In this document: positions 30,145-39,838 of the stretch, one piece after another | Layout of the letters: every line of letters starts with the position of its first letter | How positions within the stretch are numbered: position 1 is the stretch's first letter | Source: a virus | Direction: 5' to 3' (one strand) | Virus record (IMG/VR): IMGVR_UViG_3300008448_000020 | Location: 34,280 to 98,279 of that record | Length of the DNA stretch: 64,000 bases | Made by a program: the position numbers and the translations under genes | The notes under the pieces: model-generated | Databases searched by the model: none | What the model was told of the DNA's origin: nothing | What the model saw: the letters and a program-made list of their open reading frames with translations, nothing else

Positions 30145-32457
30145 ATGGCAAGAACGATACAGAGTCCCGGTGTTCAGATTAATGAAGTAGATCTCTCATT
30201 GAGAGCGGTAGGTGCACCGCCTACAACGGTTTTTATTCCCGGCTTTGCCGCAAAAGGGCCGACATCAGAACCTATACAAATAGGATCACTCTCAGAATAT
30301 GAGCGTATTTTTGGTGTACCAACCAATTCTGCAGAGAGATATTTCTATCATACCGTAAAAGCGGTATCAAAAACACCAGCAGATGTACTTGTTTATAGAT
30401 TGCCATACGGTGAAAACCAAGGTGTTGACTTTAGCAGCACATATAGTGCTCTTGTATACCCAACCAAAACATACAACTCAACATCAGGTCTTTCTTCAAC
30501 AAACTTTGATATTGCAAATGGTACATATTTCTTCGGTAAACCAACTCACGTAAAATTAACAAAAGAACAATATCTTGGTATTTTACGCGGTGATGCATTT
30601 ACTTGGTCTGCAAGCGGCAAAGCTACGCCAGGTTTTACAAGTGTAAGTGATTTTGGAAAAGCTGGTCTTATAGTGCTTAATAAAGCACAGACAACAATTA
30701 ATAGTAAGTTTGAAGGTTACTATGTTGGTCTTATAGATAACTCAAACCTCAACCCTGCTACTACTTTCGATAATATTATTAACGTATTATCCATTAATAA
30801 TACTCTTACTTCTATATATGACGGTGGTACAAGCACGTACGTTGAAGTACCGACAACACGTCTCAATTTCCCGCTTTCCGCAGCAGCCGAAGGTGTGGTT
30901 GATAGTGTTTCTGAGGTAATGGAAAACTTGCCATCCTTTAATATAAGCTCTAAAGTTGACAACGATACTGTCGCCTTTGGTTTATTTAAATTACGTCAAT
31001 CAATTTTCTCACCTGATACAATCGCACTTGACTTTATTCTTGAAGAGAGCTATGTAGCTTCACTCGATTACTATAGTCAAATTAACGATCCAAACGGTGG
31101 ACCAGCAAAAACATTCTTCCTCGAAAATCTTGACGACAGCTCTAAAAATATTATTACTCTTGTAAACCCTTACATCTCTAATAAAAATAAAGGTGTCTCG
31201 TGGGATGATATTAACGGTGTACCAACAAAAAACGTCCGCTTCTTAAGTGGACCACGCGTCGCACCGTTAGCAGATGACACAGTCTCATCATACACAACAC
31301 GTATGGGTGCACCTTCTGCTGTTGTACAAGCGATGGTTAACGATCTCAAGACAACAAACCATCTTTTTGCAGTAAGTGATTATGTAGAGCAAAGCCTCGA
31401 CACAAAGAAAATCGGTAATGTACCAGCGAAAGTACAGACATGTCTCGATAAAATCGAAAATAGCGAAATATATCCGCTTAGCATCACCTGCGAAGCTGGT
31501 CTCGGTACAGTATATGTAAACTCACTTAACCCTTCAACAAGTGGTTATTTTGACGACATGGTACCGTATACAAACCTTACAAACGGGTTAACAGCACAAA
31601 GTGAGGATACCATACCGCAAGCAGCACAATACTACCTTGCAGTTGCAAACGAATTTATCACCTTTGCAGATAATAAGCGTAAAGATCACTTATTTATTGC
31701 AGATCCTCTTACAAATATATTTGTTGAAGGTAATGATATTAAAACATTAGATGACCCAGAGAAAAACTTCTCACAACACATTTACTGGCCGTTAAGAAAT
31801 CAATTTGCAGGTATTAATTCAAGCTATGTAGCAATATATGCTAACATTGCAAAAGTTGCAGACATGACTTCTAATAGACAAACATGGGTACCATTCTCAG
31901 GTTTTGCAGCAGCCTCGATGGCTGAAACAGATACTAACTTCTATCCATGGTTTGCACCTGCAGGGTTTACGAGAGGTGTAGTGACAGGTATAACTGATCT
32001 CGGATTTTTCCCGAAACAAAAACAACGTGATCAATTGTATAAGCTATCACTTAACCCTGTAGTATTCTTCCCGAATGAAGGGTTTGTAATCTTCGGTCAA
32101 AAGACATCACTTAAGAGACCAAGTGCATTTGATAGAGTAAACGTACGCCGTCTATTCTTATACCTCGAAGTGCAGACAAAAAATACAGTGAGATATTTTG
32201 TATTTGAACCTAACACACTGTTTACAAGAACAAATGTTAAAAACGTTCTCTCACCTATATTTGATCTCGCCAAAAATACACAAGGTGTATATGACTACTT
32301 GATCATATGCGATGAAAGAAACAATACACCTGATGTTATCGATCAAAACGAACTTATAGTTGACATATATCTCAAACCAGTGAGAGCTGCAGAGTTTATT
32401 CTTGTCAACTTCTATGCAACAAGAACAGGAGCTAATTTCCAAGAAATTGTTGCCTAA
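30145..32457 (+). CDS. 18: Contractile tail sheath gp18
   Basis: A 770-residue sheath protein. N-terminal SPGVQINEVDLS and FIPGFAAKGPTSEPIQIGS are hallmarks of sheath proteins. The C-terminal third has the conserved core: HIYWPLRNQFAG, WVPFSGFAA, WFAPAGFTRGV, QRDQLYKLSLNPVVFF, VIFGQKTSLKRPSAFDRVNV, RRLFLYLE. Longer than T4 gp18 (659), probably by an enlarged surface domain in residues 90-430. Own late promoter, with tube gene directly after. Confidence 0.96.
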   Translation: MARTIQSPGVQINEVDLSLRAVGAPPTTVFIPGFAAKGPTSEPIQIGSLSEYERIFGVPTNSAERYFYHTVKAVSKTPADVLVYRLPYGENQGVDFSSTYSALVYPTKTYNSTSGLSSTNFDIANGTYFFGKPTHVKLTKEQYLGILRGDAFTWSASGKATPGFTSVSDFGKAGLIVLNKAQTTINSKFEGYYVGLIDNSNLNPATTFDNIINVLSINNTLTSIYDGGTSTYVEVPTTRLNFPLSAAAEGVVDSVSEVMENLPSFNISSKVDNDTVAFGLFKLRQSIFSPDTIALDFILEESYVASLDYYSQINDPNGGPAKTFFLENLDDSSKNIITLVNPYISNKNKGVSWDDINGVPTKNVRFLSGPRVAPLADDTVSSYTTRMGAPSAVVQAMVNDLKTTNHLFAVSDYVEQSLDTKKIGNVPAKVQTCLDKIENSEIYPLSITCEAGLGTVYVNSLNPSTSGYFDDMVPYTNLTNGLTAQSEDTIPQAAQYYLAVANEFITFADNKRKDHLFIADPLTNIFVEGNDIKTLDDPEKNFSQHIYWPLRNQFAGINSSYVAIYANIAKVADMTSNRQTWVPFSGFAAASMAETDTNFYPWFAPAGFTRGVVTGITDLGFFPKQKQRDQLYKLSLNPVVFFPNEGFVIFGQKTSLKRPSAFDRVNVRRLFLYLEVQTKNTVRYFVFEPNTLFTRTNVKNVLSPIFDLAKNTQGVYDYLIICDERNNTPDVIDQNELIVDIYLKPVRAAEFILVNFYATRTGANFQEIVA

Positions 32458-32471
32458 ATAGCTAACATTTA

Positions 32472-32479
32472 ACTAAATA
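32472..32479 (+). promoter_or_regulatory. Late promoter box ACTAAATA
   Basis: Variant consensus, 5 nt before the tube ATG at 32485. Confidence 0.55.
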
Positions 32480-32484
32480 ATTAT

Positions 32485-33048
32485 ATGGCAGACGTAAATC
32501 AACTAATCCAAGACTTCTACAGAGTAGCACGTGAAAGAGAATTCGCTCGCGATTTTAATTTCCGTGTATTACAAATCAATACAGGTAGTGCAGTAAACGC
32601 TGCAGGACAACCAATTGTTTTTGATAATTCTGATCTTGTATATGTCAAAACTGCGACATTACCTGAAAGAGCAATAACAAATGTACCTGTACCGTTTATG
32701 GGTCTTAACTTTAACGTACCAGGTAATGCAGTATACCCAGGTAGCGATAGCTACTCACTTACCTTCTATGCTGATGCAAAATCACAAATACGCCAAAAAT
32801 TCGAAGACTGGTCAAGATATACGTTTGATGATGCAACCAGCACAGGTGATTACCTCACACCAAGGCAAACATCATACATCACTCTCGTTCAGCTCGACAA
32901 TAAAATGCTTAAAGTCGCAGAGTACACACTAGTCGGTGTATCACCGAGATCTGTTGGTGCATTAAATTATAATATTGCAGCAGGTACAGGTGAAACAGTA
33001 GAGTTTACTACTACATTATCTTATCACTACTTCACGAGATCAGCGTAG
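32485..33048 (+). CDS. 19: Tail tube protein gp19
   Basis: A 187-residue tube subunit; T4 gp19 is 163. The N-terminus NQLIQDFYRVAREREFARDF then FNFRVLQIN, the strand ATLPERAITNVPVPFMGLNF, and SYSLTFYADAKSQIRQKFEDW match the family. It sits immediately after the sheath as in T4, with its own late box. Confidence 0.9.
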   Translation: MADVNQLIQDFYRVAREREFARDFNFRVLQINTGSAVNAAGQPIVFDNSDLVYVKTATLPERAITNVPVPFMGLNFNVPGNAVYPGSDSYSLTFYADAKSQIRQKFEDWSRYTFDDATSTGDYLTPRQTSYITLVQLDNKMLKVAEYTLVGVSPRSVGALNYNIAAGTGETVEFTTTLSYHYFTRSA

Positions 33049-33052
33049 ACTT

Positions 33053-33060
33053 AATAAATA
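33053..33060 (+). promoter_or_regulatory. Late promoter box AATAAATA
   Basis: 5 nt before the GTG at 33066. Confidence 0.6.
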
Positions 33061-33065
33061 ATTAA

Positions 33066-33953
33066 GTGACAGATCCAATAACTAGCGCGCTAAACAACGC
33101 TGTGGGGTTAATTAACGGTACTAACCCGCCGTTTGCTCCACAAATCACCGAACTCATTGGTACTAATATACCTGGTCAACCTCTTATAAGTGCACGGGAT
33201 TATTTTCTCGCGCAGATGGATTCGTGGATTACAGCAACACCGCTATCAACACAGTGGATTGTCCTCATTGAAAGTTTACCTCGAAATCTGACCACAGAAG
33301 TTCTTCAGACGCTTGAACGAACAGACGGTAGTAAGCACGGGTTTGATATTGACGTTGCAAAAAACACGACATATAATCATGCAACACAAAGAATAGTAGG
33401 ATGTCTGTTTACCTACAGCGCTACTCTACCTAATGAACAGTATGATGTCGGATCTATAAGCGTACCAAACAATCGCGGTTTTACGCCAGGCATAATAGCT
33501 AACGGGAGACAAATCGAGCCGCCAACACTTGCGCTTGAGTTTAGAGAGACTAATACATCATTCGTTGATTTCGTAATAAGACCATGGGTAATACTCGCTT
33601 CACATTACGGTCTTGCAGCGAGACCTGGAGATACACCAATAACACGAGATCCGAAGAATGTAAAAGCAAACGTGATGGTGATGCAATACTCACGATCATT
33701 AGCTAATATGTCAATGATCCCACGTAAAGTGTGGCAATTTTATAATTGTGTACCTTATAACGTCGGTGAGCAGACACTCGACTACACTGAGGAAAAACTT
33801 TCGACAATTACAACACGCTGGACATACTCTCATTATACAGTCGCCAATAACTCTTATTTCCCGATCATCAGCATCATTAACAACATTTCTAAAAACGGTT
33901 TCCCTAAAATAACAGGCGGTGCGTTTAACATTAACAGCTTTACACCGCTGTAA
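33066..33953 (+). CDS. Second tube-like protein, probable gp54-type tube initiator
   Basis: A 295-residue protein with GTG start. The core STQWIVLIESLPRN, CLFTYSATLPNEQYDVGSIS, PPTLALEFRETNTSFVDFVIRPW and KVWQFYNCVPYNVGEQTLDY is the tube fold with extra loops. The last part is the characteristic 'W-F--C-P-----L-Y' of baseplate tube initiators. T4 gp54 (320 residues) is the baseplate protein from which tube assembly starts. A role in the tail-tube end is fairly sure; gp54 identity is inferred. Confidence 0.6.
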   Translation: MTDPITSALNNAVGLINGTNPPFAPQITELIGTNIPGQPLISARDYFLAQMDSWITATPLSTQWIVLIESLPRNLTTEVLQTLERTDGSKHGFDIDVAKNTTYNHATQRIVGCLFTYSATLPNEQYDVGSISVPNNRGFTPGIIANGRQIEPPTLALEFRETNTSFVDFVIRPWVILASHYGLAARPGDTPITRDPKNVKANVMVMQYSRSLANMSMIPRKVWQFYNCVPYNVGEQTLDYTEEKLSTITTRWTYSHYTVANNSYFPIISIINNISKNGFPKITGGAFNINSFTPL

Positions 33954-33990
33954 TTATTGAGTTATACAGAAATAGCATTAATTATTATCA

Positions 33991-34863
33991 ATGCTTTCTT
34001 TTTATTATACAGTATATATACCCAGCCAGCAACGCACTATAAGACTAAAAGAGTTAACGTTTAAAGAATATAAAAGTATAGTAAAGACTATAACAAACGA
34101 CAACAACGCATTAATTGAAGTTGCGTTTAATGAGCTTATTGAAAAAGCCACCGATCAGAAACACGAAACCTTTACATTTCTTGATAAGCTGCTTATACTG
34201 CTTACAATCCGTTCAGTTTGCATACTTTCTGACATAGAACTAATCGTGACATCGCCAGAAACAGAAAAAAAGTTTAACGTAAATTACCGTATTTACGATA
34301 TTATACAAAAGCTTGCTGAACTCGATTTAACAGGATATGATACGATTATAAAAACATATAATGCTATACTTGAAGTTACTTTTGGTATACCAAATAATTT
34401 ATTTATTGATAAAACTAACGAATCATTATTTACAACAATAAGACAAATAAAAATTAATAATATTGTAGTACCGTTAGAGAGAGACGATATAGTAGAACGA
34501 TTACCGGTAAATGTTTTTAAAGACGCTAAGAATTTTTTAACAGAACTAGAGAGCAAAATAAATGGTATAAATTTAATGACAGTTATGGCGCCGGATACAT
34601 CACCTGATAATTCTCTAGAAGTACCGTTAACCCTTGTTGAAAATTCAGTACTCGAATTTCTTAAATTATGCTATAAAAGGGAGTTGCTGTCTATATATGA
34701 GCTTGAATATATTTTAACATCAAAGTTAAAACTACCCTACGATGTAGTGTATGGATCGACACCGGCAGAGCTTATGCTGTATATTAATTTTTATAATAAG
34801 GAAAAAAGCGAACAACAAAAACAACAGAACCGGTCGGTAATGATCGGACCACCACCTCAATAG
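33991..34863 (+). CDS. Tape-measure or hub chaperone, first of two paralogues
   Basis: A 290-residue protein. The N-terminus VYIPSQQRTIRLKELTFKEY then KSIVKTI matches the T4-like gp26/gp51-type hub assembly pattern 'P---R-I--K-LT-KE-K-L-K'. FLDKLLILLTIRSVCI and a C-terminal FLKLCYKRELLSIYELEYIL follow. The next gene is clearly related. In myophages, such proteins upstream of the tape measure act as assembly chaperones. Disordered Gln-rich tail. Confidence 0.6.
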   Translation: MLSFYYTVYIPSQQRTIRLKELTFKEYKSIVKTITNDNNALIEVAFNELIEKATDQKHETFTFLDKLLILLTIRSVCILSDIELIVTSPETEKKFNVNYRIYDIIQKLAELDLTGYDTIIKTYNAILEVTFGIPNNLFIDKTNESLFTTIRQIKINNIVVPLERDDIVERLPVNVFKDAKNFLTELESKINGINLMTVMAPDTSPDNSLEVPLTLVENSVLEFLKLCYKRELLSIYELEYILTSKLKLPYDVVYGSTPAELMLYINFYNKEKSEQQKQQNRSVMIGPPPQ

Positions 34864-34911
34864 CGTATATAGGTTGAATACTATATAGTTTTGATTATAT
34901 ATAATAAAGAC

Positions 34912-35664
34912 ATGAATGCAAATGTTAATGACTTACTAAAGCAGCTTGATAATATTAACCAGCAAGCTCTTATCGATGTTTTTATACCGACGTTAAAAAG
35001 AACTGTCAAATTTAAAAATCTTACACTAAAGCAACAGAAAAATTTACTTAAATCAGCTATAGATGAATCTCTTACTAAACTTTCGTTTAATGCTAACATA
35101 TACAACATTATAAAAGAAAATAGTACAGAGAGCATAGACATTAATACGCTAACAACTATTGATCGTGTAGTTATAGCGCTTACATTACGTTCAACTGGTA
35201 TTGATAAATCTTATAACAACGGTGAAAGGGATATAAACTTAGAAGAAGTTATTGCTAACGCTCCTTCAATTGAACTAACAAATCTTGAACACACTTTTAC
35301 AAGCGATAACATAACCATAAGCTTAGTAGCACCACAGCTTAAAACCGACTTTGAGTTGAGTAATTATTCGCTAAATAAACTTAAACAACAGGGTGCAGAT
35401 TTAAAGTCTGTTATCGGTGAGTTATTTATATACGAGCTTTTAAAATTTATAAAATCTGTTACTATAAAGAACGGTGAAGAAGTTACTGAGGTAATATTTA
35501 GCACTATAAGAATTGAAGATAGAATCGCTATTGCTGAAAAATTTTCTTCTAATATTACAAATATTATTTTAGACTTTATAAAAGCTTATAGAATCTTAGA
35601 AAATAAATTCTGTAAAATAGGTGATACAACAATAGATATCGACGGATCGTTTTTTACCATTTAA
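34912..35664 (+). CDS. Tape-measure or hub chaperone, second paralogue
   Basis: A 250-residue protein. VFIPTLKRTVKFKNLTLKQQ then KNLLKSAI and TIDRVVIALTLRSTGI align by eye with the previous gene in the same order, so the two arose by duplication. The ATG at 34912 is preferred to a TTG-type start at 34891. A TATAAT at 34900-34905 lies 6 nt upstream, with a TTGAAT at 34874-34879 at a long 20-nt spacing; promoter status is uncertain. It directly precedes the tape measure. Confidence 0.6.
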   Translation: MNANVNDLLKQLDNINQQALIDVFIPTLKRTVKFKNLTLKQQKNLLKSAIDESLTKLSFNANIYNIIKENSTESIDINTLTTIDRVVIALTLRSTGIDKSYNNGERDINLEEVIANAPSIELTNLEHTFTSDNITISLVAPQLKTDFELSNYSLNKLKQQGADLKSVIGELFIYELLKFIKSVTIKNGEEVTEVIFSTIRIEDRIAIAEKFSSNITNIILDFIKAYRILENKFCKIGDTTIDIDGSFFTI

Positions 35665-35673
35665 TATTTTTTT

Positions 35674-35681
35674 ATTAAATA
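35674..35681 (+). promoter_or_regulatory. Late promoter box ATTAAATA
   Basis: 6 nt before the ATG at 35688. Confidence 0.55.
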
Positions 35682-35687
35682 TATTAA

Positions 35688-38288
35688 ATGAACGAGGTAA
35701 ATGCAGAACAGCTTCAATCTATATTCGGCACTGTTGCTAACATTGAAAAAGAAGTCAGATCACAGCAGCGCGTCATTGAAAAAACAGCACACGTACTCGG
35801 TGACAAATTACCCGATATTACTAAGCATTTAACTGCATTACGCGATGTAAAAGAGATTGTTAGCGAGCTTGTACGAACATCACATAAAAATGAACAAGCT
35901 GTAACATCAGCAGGTGAAAAGACCGTTGATGAGCTTAATAAAATTAACACCAATATCGTTTCTACCAACAAAGAAATAGGCAAAAACATTAATAACGAGC
36001 TTAATAAGTACGGTACAAAACAAGAAGAAACGATCGATAAATTACAAACAACATTATCATCAAATTTTAAAACAGTAAGTGAAACATTTCTCTCAAAATC
36101 ACAAGAAGGTAAAGAAGATCCATTTAAAGCATATATAGATAACATCGTTACTGTACTTGGTGGTAAACTCGACAACGTAACATCATCTATAGCTCAATTA
36201 AAAGATAGGGTATCAACGGGTAAATCTGGTAATGTAAATGTTAAAGGTGATGCAGCTAATATATTAAAGCAACAAATTAATATTTTAAACTCGTTTAAGT
36301 CTTCATCCGATAAAAAGCTTACTTCTATATTTGAAGCTATTACAAGCGCTAATCAGCGGACGGCTGCAAGAGAGCGCAAAGAAAAAACAACTCCTCCGGA
36401 GATTAATTTATCGAGAAAAGATAGAAGATTATTAACATCACTTGACAACGCTACAAAATTTGACGCACTCTTGCATGAGGTTAAAGACTCAAAAAAAGCC
36501 GATGGTAAGTCCCCTCTACTAAAATTAATATCACCTCTTATGCTCTTGCTCGGAGGTGTTGGTGCTCTTGCTTTTGGTGTATTTAAATTTCCAACAGTAA
36601 AGAAAATGTTTGATGCATTTACCAAGACTTCAATGGGTGGTGGCATAATGTCGTTCTTTCAATCACTTGGCCCAAAAAATAAAAGCGTAAAAGAAATTAT
36701 TAGAAATATACCTTTCATAGGTAGAATGGTTGACCTATGGGATGCATTGAGTTTAATGCATAAAGGTAATTATAAAGCAGGCTTTAAACAGCTTGCGTTT
36801 GCTATACCTGGCGCTGAATACCTCGCACTATTGCTCGATACTTCAAAAGAAAGATTGCTTGGCGCTGCATATGATAAAGCCGGTGATAAGAGCATGAAAA
36901 TACCGTTTATTGGAGCAACTGTTGAGCAATTATATCACGGTGTATTTGGCGGTATTGCTAATATATTTCAACCTGTAATTACATTTTTTAGAGATGGGTT
37001 TGGTGCATTAGGTGATGTATTTAACTTATTAAAGAAAGGTACAGACATTAACTACAATGATGTCGCAACAGCATTAGACAGTATTACTACAAATTACTTC
37101 CCTTCATTAAAGCCAGTTGCAGAAATATTTAAATCTCTTGCAAAAAGTTCGTTTGATTGGACAGCAGCAAAGATGGGTGTCAAGCCAGATGCAGGCAAAG
37201 AAGTAAAACCAATTAATATTGGCGATATGTTTAACACTGTGTTTACTACTATAAGCGAAAAAATCACCAAAGCATTTAGCACTATTTCAGAATTATTAAG
37301 TGGTCTTGGAATGGTGTTTAGCGGCGACGAAAGAACGCAGCATCGTGGATTACTTATACTTGATAGATACGCACCAGGCATTACACAAGGCATTCGTACT
37401 TTTCTTAACGTAATGGATAGTTTAAAACAAGTCGTAACACCTGATGGTAAAATATCAACACTAAAATTACTTACTACAGATTTCTCAACAGAAGGTAAGT
37501 ATAGTAGACAAGCAAGCTATATGAGCGTTATACCCGAAGAACAAAAAAAGCAGCTCGAACAATTTGAAGCATACAAAGCACAAATAAAAGAACAACAAGA
37601 AGAAATAAATAAACGAGGTAAAGATAAAAAAACACGAGAAGATCTTACAACATCACAGGGCTTTCAAAATTTAATTTTTTCTGGTTCTTTATTTGAAGGC
37701 TTAATAGACCCTTCTATAACCGGTAACTTATATAATACACAAAAAGAACGTGATATGGCTTTAAAGAAAATTAAAGAGCTCAAAGAAAAGCAAAAAAATG
37801 TAGGTGATATATTGGTAGATAAAGCAGGTATACCAGAAGAGTACTTATTTCCAAAAATGGATATATACTCCTCCCCTGCACCTGTAAACGTTCGACAAAC
37901 TACAAGCCAACCTACAGAAAATTTAATAACAGCAACTCCGTTTAACAGATTAAATCAAGCTCCTGATAAGTTTGAAATGCAAACAAGCACATATCGAGGT
38001 TTACTTGTAAAGGAAGAACAAGACAGTAAACAACAGTTTGAAACACAAGAAAAATTATATCAGCTTATTAATGGCCCGATTTTAAATATGCTGAAAGAAT
38101 CTGCTTTTAATAGCAAAGCACAAGTCTCGCATCTCGAGCAAACATCAAAAGGAATTGCATCCCTCGGTAATGCACCAAGAAATAATGTCGTAGTTAGTAG
38201 TGTTAAAAACTCTATAAATTCGTTCGGCAATACAAGCACATTACATTCTAAAATGAATGCATTAAACGCTGCAGGCATAGCACCTTAA
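35688..38288 (+). CDS. Tape measure protein (gp29 position)
   Basis: An 866-residue protein. N-terminal 220 residues are coiled coil (Glu/Lys/Thr-rich, e.g. EKTVDELNKINTNIVSTNKE). A hydrophobic helix LISPLMLLLGGVGALAFGVF lies near 280-300, followed by amphipathic helical regions (FIGRMVDLWDALSLM) and a polar C-terminus. Such hydrophobic segments in a long helical protein between tail chaperones and tube cap are typical of tape measures. T4 gp29 is 590, so a longer tail is implied if length scales. Confidence 0.75.
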   Translation: MNEVNAEQLQSIFGTVANIEKEVRSQQRVIEKTAHVLGDKLPDITKHLTALRDVKEIVSELVRTSHKNEQAVTSAGEKTVDELNKINTNIVSTNKEIGKNINNELNKYGTKQEETIDKLQTTLSSNFKTVSETFLSKSQEGKEDPFKAYIDNIVTVLGGKLDNVTSSIAQLKDRVSTGKSGNVNVKGDAANILKQQINILNSFKSSSDKKLTSIFEAITSANQRTAARERKEKTTPPEINLSRKDRRLLTSLDNATKFDALLHEVKDSKKADGKSPLLKLISPLMLLLGGVGALAFGVFKFPTVKKMFDAFTKTSMGGGIMSFFQSLGPKNKSVKEIIRNIPFIGRMVDLWDALSLMHKGNYKAGFKQLAFAIPGAEYLALLLDTSKERLLGAAYDKAGDKSMKIPFIGATVEQLYHGVFGGIANIFQPVITFFRDGFGALGDVFNLLKKGTDINYNDVATALDSITTNYFPSLKPVAEIFKSLAKSSFDWTAAKMGVKPDAGKEVKPINIGDMFNTVFTTISEKITKAFSTISELLSGLGMVFSGDERTQHRGLLILDRYAPGITQGIRTFLNVMDSLKQVVTPDGKISTLKLLTTDFSTEGKYSRQASYMSVIPEEQKKQLEQFEAYKAQIKEQQEEINKRGKDKKTREDLTTSQGFQNLIFSGSLFEGLIDPSITGNLYNTQKERDMALKKIKELKEKQKNVGDILVDKAGIPEEYLFPKMDIYSSPAPVNVRQTTSQPTENLITATPFNRLNQAPDKFEMQTSTYRGLLVKEEQDSKQQFETQEKLYQLINGPILNMLKESAFNSKAQVSHLEQTSKGIASLGNAPRNNVVVSSVKNSINSFGNTSTLHSKMNALNAAGIAP

Positions 38289-38294
38289 TAAATA
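38287..38294 (+). promoter_or_regulatory. Late promoter box AATAAATA
   Basis: 9 nt before the ATG at 38304, overlapping the stop codon of the tape measure gene. Confidence 0.5.
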
Positions 38295-38303
38295 ATATTA
38301 CGT

Positions 38304-39434
38304 ATGAGTTTATGGTCAATAAGAAGGAGTGCACTTGATGTACCTGCAACCGGTGTACCATCTACTAGTGTTAATGACGCTGTTGCTCTACCTATAATAC
38401 AACCGCTTCCTTTACCGGTTGATGTTGTTCGTCATTATTATTGGACTCATTCACCGAGACCTGCTTCACGTGAGGAAGTTCCGTATATAAAATTAACTGA
38501 AAAGAGATTACGTACCAACGCTCTTATTGCGCAATTAAAGTACTCTCTCGGGTTAACTGCTAATGGTGCAAACGAGATAGCTCAACAACTAGCAAGTAGA
38601 CCCGATGCAAGTAAATTACTTAAAACTATTGCTAGCGATGTGCAGACTGGCGCAGGTCTTATAACAGCAGTCAGCGATAGAGTGTTACCTGGTAACGCTA
38701 ACGATACTGCTTGGAATTCACCCTACCTAGTACCATATAGAAATCTTTATTTAACAGAAAATACCGGATGGAAATTTTACTTACCATACTTTGAAAATGC
38801 ATGGGACGGTATACAGAATCAGTTTAGCTCTTCAGGTCCTACTAACGTACTTGGCAGTATGGCACAAGCAGGTTCCGAGTTTCTTACAGGTGTAACTGAA
38901 ATGTTAGCAGCAACAAATAGACCTTTTGAAGTTACATATGTTGAAAGGTCTAAATTTTTTAATTATTCAGACGACGGTGAAGATATTGTTGTTACATTTC
39001 CATTAATAAATACCGGTCAAGTAGACTTTAATGACGTATTTAACAATTGGCAGCTTATATTCTTGTTAATGTATAATAACAGACCCGGTAAAACAAGCAT
39101 CAACACTGTTGAGCAACCGGTTATTTACGAGGCTGAAATACCAGGAGTAAAATTCTTTCCATACGCTTATATATCAAGTTTATCTGTTGATTTTCAAGGA
39201 TCACGTCGTCGATTAATATTTGATGTACCGTATGCTGAAACACAGACAACAGTGGATACTACAACAGATGGAACAAGAGCTGTAAGTCAGCTTACGTCAT
39301 CGCACAAGGTAGAAGCAATAGTACCAGATGCTTATATGGTTAAAATAACCTTACATGGACTTAATTCAACAACACGTAACTTTATGTATCACATGCTTAC
39401 AAAACAAGAAGTTGTTCAAGCAGGAGAAACATAA
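38304..39434 (+). CDS. Probable tail tube cap gp48-like baseplate protein
   Basis: A 376-residue protein. NTGWKFYLPYFENAWDGIQN, FEVTYVERSKFFNYSDDGED, VTFPLINTGQVDFNDVFNNW, FFPYAYISSLSVDFQGSRRR and VPDAYMVKITLHGLNSTTRN resemble the T4-like gp48/gp54 class ('Y--P-------I-FPL-NT-----------I-L-NQN--R-----P-VYEV-IPG---FPY----S--V--LG--R'). Position between tape measure and gp53 agrees with T4 baseplate clusters. Own late box. Confidence 0.6.
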   Translation: MSLWSIRRSALDVPATGVPSTSVNDAVALPIIQPLPLPVDVVRHYYWTHSPRPASREEVPYIKLTEKRLRTNALIAQLKYSLGLTANGANEIAQQLASRPDASKLLKTIASDVQTGAGLITAVSDRVLPGNANDTAWNSPYLVPYRNLYLTENTGWKFYLPYFENAWDGIQNQFSSSGPTNVLGSMAQAGSEFLTGVTEMLAATNRPFEVTYVERSKFFNYSDDGEDIVVTFPLINTGQVDFNDVFNNWQLIFLLMYNNRPGKTSINTVEQPVIYEAEIPGVKFFPYAYISSLSVDFQGSRRRLIFDVPYAETQTTVDTTTDGTRAVSQLTSSHKVEAIVPDAYMVKITLHGLNSTTRNFMYHMLTKQEVVQAGET

Positions 39435-39458
39435 TTAGGCGCAATTTAATAGTTTTTA

Positions 39459-39466
39459 GTTAAATA
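39459..39466 (+). promoter_or_regulatory. Late promoter box GTTAAATA
   Basis: Variant consensus, 6 nt before the ATG at 39473. Confidence 0.5.
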
Positions 39467-39472
39467 ATTCTA

Positions 39473-39835
39473 ATGATAGGGTTATTTCAAAATCAAATAA
39501 AGGATTTACCTGCACTTAATAGATATAGATACGAAAAAATCTTTCGTATCTATAAAAATAACGGCGTTCATTATTTTTACAATTTATTACAAACGCTTTA
39601 TTTACCTGATCAAATTGATCAAACAAAAATTTATTATATTACTGCAAAACAAAAAGAACCATGGACAATGATAAGCTTTAGAGCGTATAAAACTATAGAA
39701 TTATGGTGGCTTATCTGCTTAGTAAATAAAATCTATAACCCGCTTCTATTCCCTGAATCTGGTACAACAATAAAAATTTTAAGACCACAATATTTACCTG
39801 AGCTTTTTAATGAAATAGAAACGCAACTTGTATAA
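39473..39835 (+). CDS. 53: Baseplate wedge protein gp53
   Basis: A 120-residue protein. KQKEPWTMISFRAYKTIELW and WLICLVNKIYNPLLFPESGT then IKILRPQYLPELFNEI is the conserved gp53 signature (W--IS---Y-T---WW-I---N-I-NP------G--I-I--P-Y). T4 gp53 is 196; this is a shorter version lacking a C-terminal part. It joins wedges to the hub. Confidence 0.8.
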   Translation: MIGLFQNQIKDLPALNRYRYEKIFRIYKNNGVHYFYNLLQTLYLPDQIDQTKIYYITAKQKEPWTMISFRAYKTIELWWLICLVNKIYNPLLFPESGTTIKILRPQYLPELFNEIETQLV

Positions 39836-39838
39836 CAA

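Noticed and set aside
34850-34920. Programmed frameshift between the two tape-measure chaperones
   Set aside because: The second gene has its own start after a 48-nt gap and is a full paralogue; no slippery heptamer was seen at the junction.
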